A stretch of DNA of 64,000 nt from Lolium rigidum. Taxonomy: Eukaryota > Streptophyta > Magnoliopsida > Poales > Poaceae. This document shows positions 58,715 through 64,000 of the stretch, piece by piece. Numbering within the stretch: the first letter of the stretch is position 1; every line of letters begins with the position of its first letter. The DNA is taken from NCBI RefSeq assembly GCF_022539505.1, contig NC_061513.1, positions 181,876,017 through 181,940,016 on the forward strand, read 5' to 3'. A program made the position numbers and the translations under genes. The notes under the pieces are model-generated. The model did no database searches, was not told the origin of the DNA, and was given only the letters and a program-made list of their open reading frames with translations.

Positions 58715-61231
58715 AGCATCCCCAACCTTAGTTCCTACTCGCCCTCGAGTAGGTAAACGATAACAAAGATAATTTCTGAAGTGACATGCTATCATAATCT
58801 TGATCAATACTATTGTAAAGCATATGATATGAATGCAGCGATTCGAAGCAATGGTAAATACAATGAGTAAACAATTGAATCATATAGCAAAGACTTTTCA
58901 TGAATAATACTTTCAAGACAAGCATCAATAAGACTTGCAGAAGAGTTAACTCATAAAGCAATTGATTCTTAGTAGAAAGCTTTGAAACAACACAAAGGAA
59001 GATATAAGTTTCTGCGGTTGCTTTCAACTTCAACATGTTTATCTCATGGATAATTGTCAACACAAAGTAATATAACAAGTGCAATAGGTAAACATGTAAG
59101 AATCAATGCACACAGTTCACACAAGTGTTTGCTTCTAAGATAGAAAGGAGTAGGTAAGCCGACTCAACAATAAAGTAAAAGATAGGCCCTTCGCAGAGGG
59201 AAGCATGGATTACTATTTTTGTGCTAGAGCTTTTCATTTTGAAAACATAGAAACAATTTTGTCAACGGTAGTAATAAATCATATGTGTTATGTATAAGAC
59301 ATCCTATAAGTTGCAAACCTCATGCATAGATTACCAATAGTGCTCGCACCTTGTCCTAATTAGCTTGGATTAACATGGATTATCATTGCATAACATATGT
59401 TTCAACCAAGTGTCACAAAGGGGTACCTCTATGCCGCTCGTACAAAGGTCTAAGGAGAAAGATCGCATTTGATTTCTCGTTTTTGATTATTACGAACTTA
59501 GACATCCATACCGGGACAACATAGACAACAGATAATGGACTCCTCTTTAATGCATAAGCATTCAACAACAGATAATATTCTCATAAGATATTGAGGATTA
59601 ATTGTCCAAAGTGAAACTTCCACCATGGATCATGGCTTTAGTTAGCGGCCCAATGTTCTTCTCTAACAATATGCATACTCAAACCATTTGATCATGAAAA
59701 TCGCCCTTACTTCAGACAAGACGAACATGCATAGCAACTCACATGATATTCAACAAAGGTAATAGTTGATGGCGTCCCCAGAAACATGGTTACCGCTCAA
59801 CAAGCAACTTATAAGAAATAAGATACATAGCTACATATTCTTCACCACAATAGTTTTTAAGGCTATTTTCCCATGAGCTATATATTGCAAAGACAAAGAA
59901 TGAAATTTTAAAGGTAGCACTCAAGTAATTTACTTTGGAATGGCGGAGAAATACCATGTAGTAGGTAGGTATGGTGGACACAAATGGCATAGTTTTTGGC
60001 TCAAGGATTTGGATGCACGAGAAGAATTCCTCTCAATACAAGGCTTAGGCTAGCAAGGTTGTTTGAAGCAAACTCAAGTATAAAACGGTACAACAAAACT
60101 TACATATGAACATATTGCAAGCATTATAAGACTTTACATCGTCTCCTTGTTGTTCAAACACCTTAACCAGAAAATATCTAGACTCTAGAGACCAATCATG
60201 CAAACCAAATTTAAACAAGCTCTATGTAGTTCTTCATTAATGGGTACAAAGTACATGATGCAAGAGCTTAAAAATGATCTATATGAGCACAACAATTGCC
60301 AAGTATCAAATTATTCAAAACATTATACCAATTACCACATGAAGCATTTTCTATTTCCAACCATACAACAATGAACGAAGCAGTTTCAACCTTCGCCATG
60401 AACATTAAGAGTAAAGCTAAGAACATATGTGTTCATACGAAACAGCGGAGCGTGTCTCTCTCCCAAACAAAGAATGCTAGGATCCGATTTTATTCAAACA
60501 AAAACAAAAACAAAAACAAACAGACGCTCCAAGTAAAGCACATAAGATGTGAAGGAATAAAAATATAGTTTCACTAGAGGTGACCTGATAAGTTGTCGAT
60601 GAAGAAGGGATGCCTTGGGCATCCCCAAGCTTAGATGCTTGAGTCTTCTTAAAATATGCAGGGATGAACCACGGGGGCATCCCCAAGCTTAGACTTTTCA
60701 CTCTTCTTGATCATATATTCAGAGGTGACACAATCATTCTTAACACTTCTGGACATTGCACAAAGCTACTGAAAGTTAATGGAACAAAGAAATTCATCAA
60801 ACATAGCAAAACAGGCAATGCGAAATAAAAGGCAGAATCTGTCAAAACAAAACAGTCCGTAAAGACAATTTTTTCTGGGGCACTTAACTTGCTCAGATGA
60901 AAATGCTCAAATTGAATGAAAGTTGCGTACATATCTGAGGATCACGCACGTAAATTGGCAGATTTTTATAAATTTCCTACAGAAGGGGCTGCTCAATTTC
61001 GTGACAGTAAGAAATCTGTTTCTGCGCAGTAATCCAAATCTAGTATTGACTTTACTATCAAAGACTTTACTTGGTACAACAATGCAATAAAATAAAGATA
61101 AGGATAGGTTGCTACAGTAGTAACAACTTCCAAGACTCAAATATAAAACAAAAGTGCAGAAGTAAAATAATGGGTTGTCTCCCATAAGCGCTTTTCTTTA
61201 ACGCCTTTCAGCTAGGCGCAGAAAGTGTGAA
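58715..61231 (-). other. A3 non-coding interior
   Basis: About 2.5 kb matching 1668-4293 of A1 and, in part, A2 (38279-39774). No ORF supported. It repeats the 'catccccaagcttaga' motif near 60620 and 60681. Confidence 0.82.
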
Positions 61232-62006
61232 TCAAGTATTATCGAGAGATGAAGCATCAACATCATAATTTATTCTAATAATAGAATCATAAGGTAACTT
61301 CATTCTCTTTCTAGGGAAGTGTTCCATACCTTTCTTGAGAGGAAATTGATATTTAATATTACCTTCCTTCATATCAATGGTAGCACCAACAGTTCGAAGA
61401 AAAGGTCTTTCCAATATAATGGGACAAGATGCATTGCATTCAATATCCAAGACAACAAAATCAACGGGGACAAGGTTATTGTTAACCATAATGCAAACAT
61501 TATCAATCCTCCCCAAAAGGTTTCTTTATAGCATGATCAGCAAGATTAACATCCAAATAATAGTTTTTCAATGGTGGCAAGTCAAGCATATCATAGATTT
61601 TCTTAGGCATAACGGAAATACTTGCACCAAGATCACATAAAGCATTACAATCAAAATCATTGACCCTCATCTTAATGATGGGCTCCCAACCATCTTCTAA
61701 CTTCCTAGGAATAGAAGTTTCAAGTTTTAGTTTCTCCTCTCTAGCTTTTATGAGAGCATTTGTAATATGTTTTGTAAAGGCCAAATTTATAGCACTAGCG
61801 TTGGGACTTTTAGCAAGTTTTTGTAAGAACTTTATAACTTCAGAGATATGACAATCATCAAAATCTAAACCATTATGATCTACAGCAATGGGATCATTGT
61901 CCCCAATATTTTGAAAAATTTCAGCGGTTTTATCACAAGCGGTTTCAGCGAGTTTCAGGCAATTTTGCACGCTTTGCACTAGGAGTAGAAACATTGCCAA
62001 CACCAA
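61232..62006 (-). pseudogene. A3 Athila-type aspartic protease
   Basis: One frame (62006-61503) reads EEKLKLETSIPRKLEDGWEP, then CDLGASISVMPKKIYDML with the active-site Asp of the D-L-G-A-S motif, and LDVNLADHAIKKPFG. A frameshift near 61516 leads to VCIMVNNNLVPVDFVVLDIE and CPIILERPFLRTVGATIDM. The family normally has Gly in I-L-G-R-P-F; here it is Glu, a change at a structurally important residue. It ends YDVDASSLDNT, shared with A1. It would mature gag. The frameshift and the Gly-to-Glu change make activity unlikely. Confidence 0.82.
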
Positions 62007-63337
62007 TTATTTTACCATTGATAGTAGGGGGTGTAGCAACATGTGAAGCATTAACATTACTAGTGGTGGTAATAGTCCAAACTTTAGCTACATTATTCTC
62101 TTTAACTAGTTTTTCGTTTTCTTCTCTTTCCCACCTAGCATGCAATTCAGCCATCAGTCTAATATTTTCATTAATTCGAACTTGGATGGCGTTTGCTGTA
62201 GTAACAATTTTACTATCATTATCTTCATTAGGCATAACTTTCAATTTTAAAATATCAACATCAGAGGCAAGACTATCAACCTTAGAAGCAAGAATATCAA
62301 TTTTATCAAGCTTTTCTTCAACAGATTTGTTAAAAGCAGTTTGTGTACTAATAAATTATTTAAGCATGGCTTCAAGACCAGGGGTACACTCCTATTATTG
62401 TTGTAAGAATTACCATAAGAATTACCATAACCATTACCATTAGCGAAGGATATGGCCTATAGTTGTTACCGGAATTATTCCTATAAGCATTGTTGTTGAA
62501 ATTATTACTTTTAATGAAGTTCACATCAACATGTTCTTCTTGGGAAACCAATGAAGCTAAAGGAACATTATTAGGATCAACATTAGATCTACCATTCACA
62601 AGCATAGACATAATAGCATCAATCTTATCACTCAAGGAGGAGGTTTCTTCAACAGAATTTACCTTCTTACCTTGTGGAGCTCTTTCAGTGTGCCATTCAG
62701 AGTAATTGATCATCATATTATCAAGGAGCTTTGTTGCCGCCCCCAAAGTAATGGACATAAAGGTACCTCCAGCAGTTGAATCCAATAGGTTCCGCGAAGA
62801 AAAATTCAATCCTGCATAAAAGGTTTGGATGATCATCCAAGTAGTCAGTCCATGGGTAGGGCAATTCTTTACCAAAGATTTCATTCTCTCCCATGCTTGA
62901 GCAACATGTTCATTATCCAATTGCTTAAAATTCATTATGCTACTTCTCAAAGATATAATTTTAGCGGGAGGATAATATCTACCAATGAAAGCATCCTTAC
63001 ATTTAGTCCATGAATCAATACTATTCTTAGGCAAAGATAGAAACCAATCTTTAGCTCTTCCTCTTAAGGAGAAAGGAAACAATTTTAATTTTTTAATGTC
63101 ACCATCTACATCCTTATACTTTTGCATTTCACAAAGTTCAACAAAATTATTAAGATGGGCAGCAGCATCATCAGAACTAACACCAGAAAATTGCTCTCTC
63201 ATAACAAGATTTAGTAAAGCAGGTTTAATTTCAAAAAATTCTGCTGTAGTAGCAGGTGGAGCAATAGGTGTGCATAGGAAATCATTATTATTTGTACTAG
63301 TGAAGTCACACAACTTAGTATTTTCAGGAGTATTCAT
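62007..63337 (-). pseudogene. A3 gag
   Basis: ATG at 63337 (MNTPENTKLCDFTSTNNND). Retrotransposon gag domain at roughly residues 60-170: KLKLFPFSLRGRAKDWFLSL, WTKCKDAFIGRYYPPAKI and AWERMKSLVKNCPTHGL. An Asn-rich segment follows (NNAYRNNSGNNYRPYP). Near 62450 the frame slips; the true continuation is a GNGYGNSYGNS-like repeat, a helix (KSVEEKLDKIDILASKVD), a stop, and RLMAELHARWEREENEKL, reaching the protease near 62000. It forms the particle. It is fuller than the A1 version, which begins inside this domain. Confidence 0.82.
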
Positions 63338-63594
63338 TTTAACAGTAGTAAATTAAGCAAACTAAATAAAGTAAATGCAAGTAACTAATTTTTTGTGTTT
63401 TTAATATGGAGAACAAGACAGTAAATAAAGTAAAGCTAGCAACTAATTTTTTTGTATTTTTGATATAGAGAGCAAACAAAGCAGTAAATAAAATAAAGTA
63501 AAGCAAGACAAAAACAAAGTAAAGAGATTGGATGTGGGAGACTCCCCTTGCAGCGTGTCTTGATCTCCCCGGCAACGGCGCCAGAAAAAGAGCT
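63338..63594 (-). other. A3 leader with primer site and a ~65-bp tandem duplication
   Basis: Two diverged copies of a 'gcaactaattttttgt...cagtaaataaa' block (about 63376-63437 and 63438-63500). The primer site ccccggcaacggcgcca follows at 63567-63583, a 17-base match to the 3' end of plant tRNA-Asp including CCA. Only one primer site here, unlike A1. Confidence 0.8.
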
Positions 63595-64000
63595 TGATAT
63601 GCGTAAAGTACACGTCCGTTGGGAACCCCAAGAGGAAGGTGTGATGCGTACATCAGCAAGTTTTCCCTCAGTAAAAAACCAAGGTTATCGAACCAGTAGG
63701 AGTCAAGGAGCACGTGAAGGTTGTTGGTGGCGGAGTGTAGTGCGGCGCAACACCAGGGATTCCGGCGCCAACGTGGAACCTGCACAACACAATCAAAGTA
63801 CTTTGCCCCAACGTAACGGTGAGGTTGTCAATCTCACCTGACTTGCTTGTAAACAAAGGATTAGATGTATAGTGTGGAAGATGATGTTTGTTTGCGAAGA
63901 ACAGGTAAAGAACAAGTATTGCAGTAGATTGTATTTCAGATGTAAAGAATGGACCGGGGTCCACAATTCACTAGTGGTGTCTCTCCCATAATATAAATAG
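63595..64000 (-). repeat. A3 5' LTR, partial
   Basis: Starts TGATATGCGTAAAGT and matches 57113-57500 closely, with small differences. It continues past the window end. Confidence 0.9.

Larger units (their letters stand above)
57113..64000 (-). mobile_element. A3: non-autonomous Athila-like element, right end outside the window
   Basis: 3' LTR 57113-58714, non-coding interior, protease and gag remnants, tRNA-Asp-type primer site (63567-63583) and the start of the 5' LTR (63595 onward). Same LTR family and interior as A1, but with a fuller gag and with a protease. No RT, RNase H or integrase. The target copy on the left is ggtac (57108-57112); the partner lies beyond the window. Confidence 0.9.

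Overview
This window is plant repeat DNA, almost certainly from a grass of the Pooideae (wheat, barley, oat or ryegrass group). The evidence is an Angela/BARE/WIS-like Ty1-copia LTR, several LTRs of the Sabrina/WHAM-like (Athila-group) type common in these genomes, Tat-lineage Gypsy elements with intron-bearing antisense genes, and a CACTA terminus. The species cannot be fixed from this sequence. I see no convincing host gene, rRNA, tRNA or CRISPR. Essentially everything is transposable elements nested in one another, and family names below come from memory and are unverified.

Layout. Element T1 (before 1 to 19853) is a Tat-lineage Gypsy element. Its gag-protease-RT-RNaseH-archaeal-type RNaseH-integrase run on the minus strand (19430 to 12149), and two intron-containing antisense ORFs lie on the plus strand (1 to 11730). 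T1 is interrupted by an Athila-like non-autonomous element A1 (73-6852, TSD cgcct), an Angela-like solo LTR (8679-10453, TSD ctttg) and an 865-bp solo LTR (13315-14179, TSD actcg). From 19854 to 36814 lies an unclassified older region with a ~143-bp tandem array. That array was split by a very long solo LTR (22781-33659, TSD aaggt), which itself carries a young Tat-like non-autonomous element D1 (24233-29650, TSD catgt) and a 5'-truncated LINE (30304-30882, 16-bp TSD).

From 36815 come a truncated Athila-like element A2 (36815-39774), a CACTA end (39775 to about 42.6 kb) with GGCCGGCCC-rich subterminal repeats and a small spliced gene, and a Tat fragment T2 with an antisense spliced gene plus 3' LTR (about 42.69-46.41 kb). 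Next is a minus-strand Ty1-copia element C1 (46407-57112). It has lost its reverse transcriptase, carries an unusual Cys-Cys-x-His coiled-coil repeat block in gag and an extra 3' ORF, and is interrupted in gag by an Athila-type solo LTR (52429-54138, TSD gacat). The right end is another Athila-like element, A3 (57113 to beyond 64000), of the same LTR family as A1.

How it works together: none of the elements looks competent on its own. A1 and A3 keep LTRs, the tRNA-Asp-type primer site, gag (A3 also protease) and a conserved ~2.5-kb non-coding block, but no RT or integrase. D1 keeps only LTRs, primer site, purine tract, a gag remnant and an antisense acidic ORF. Such elements would need proteins supplied in trans. 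Several interruptions are proven in the sequence by target-site duplications and by the host reading frame rejoining across the empty site (T1 antisense gene at 72/6858 and 8678/10459, T1 pol at 14185/13309, C1 gag at 54144/52428).
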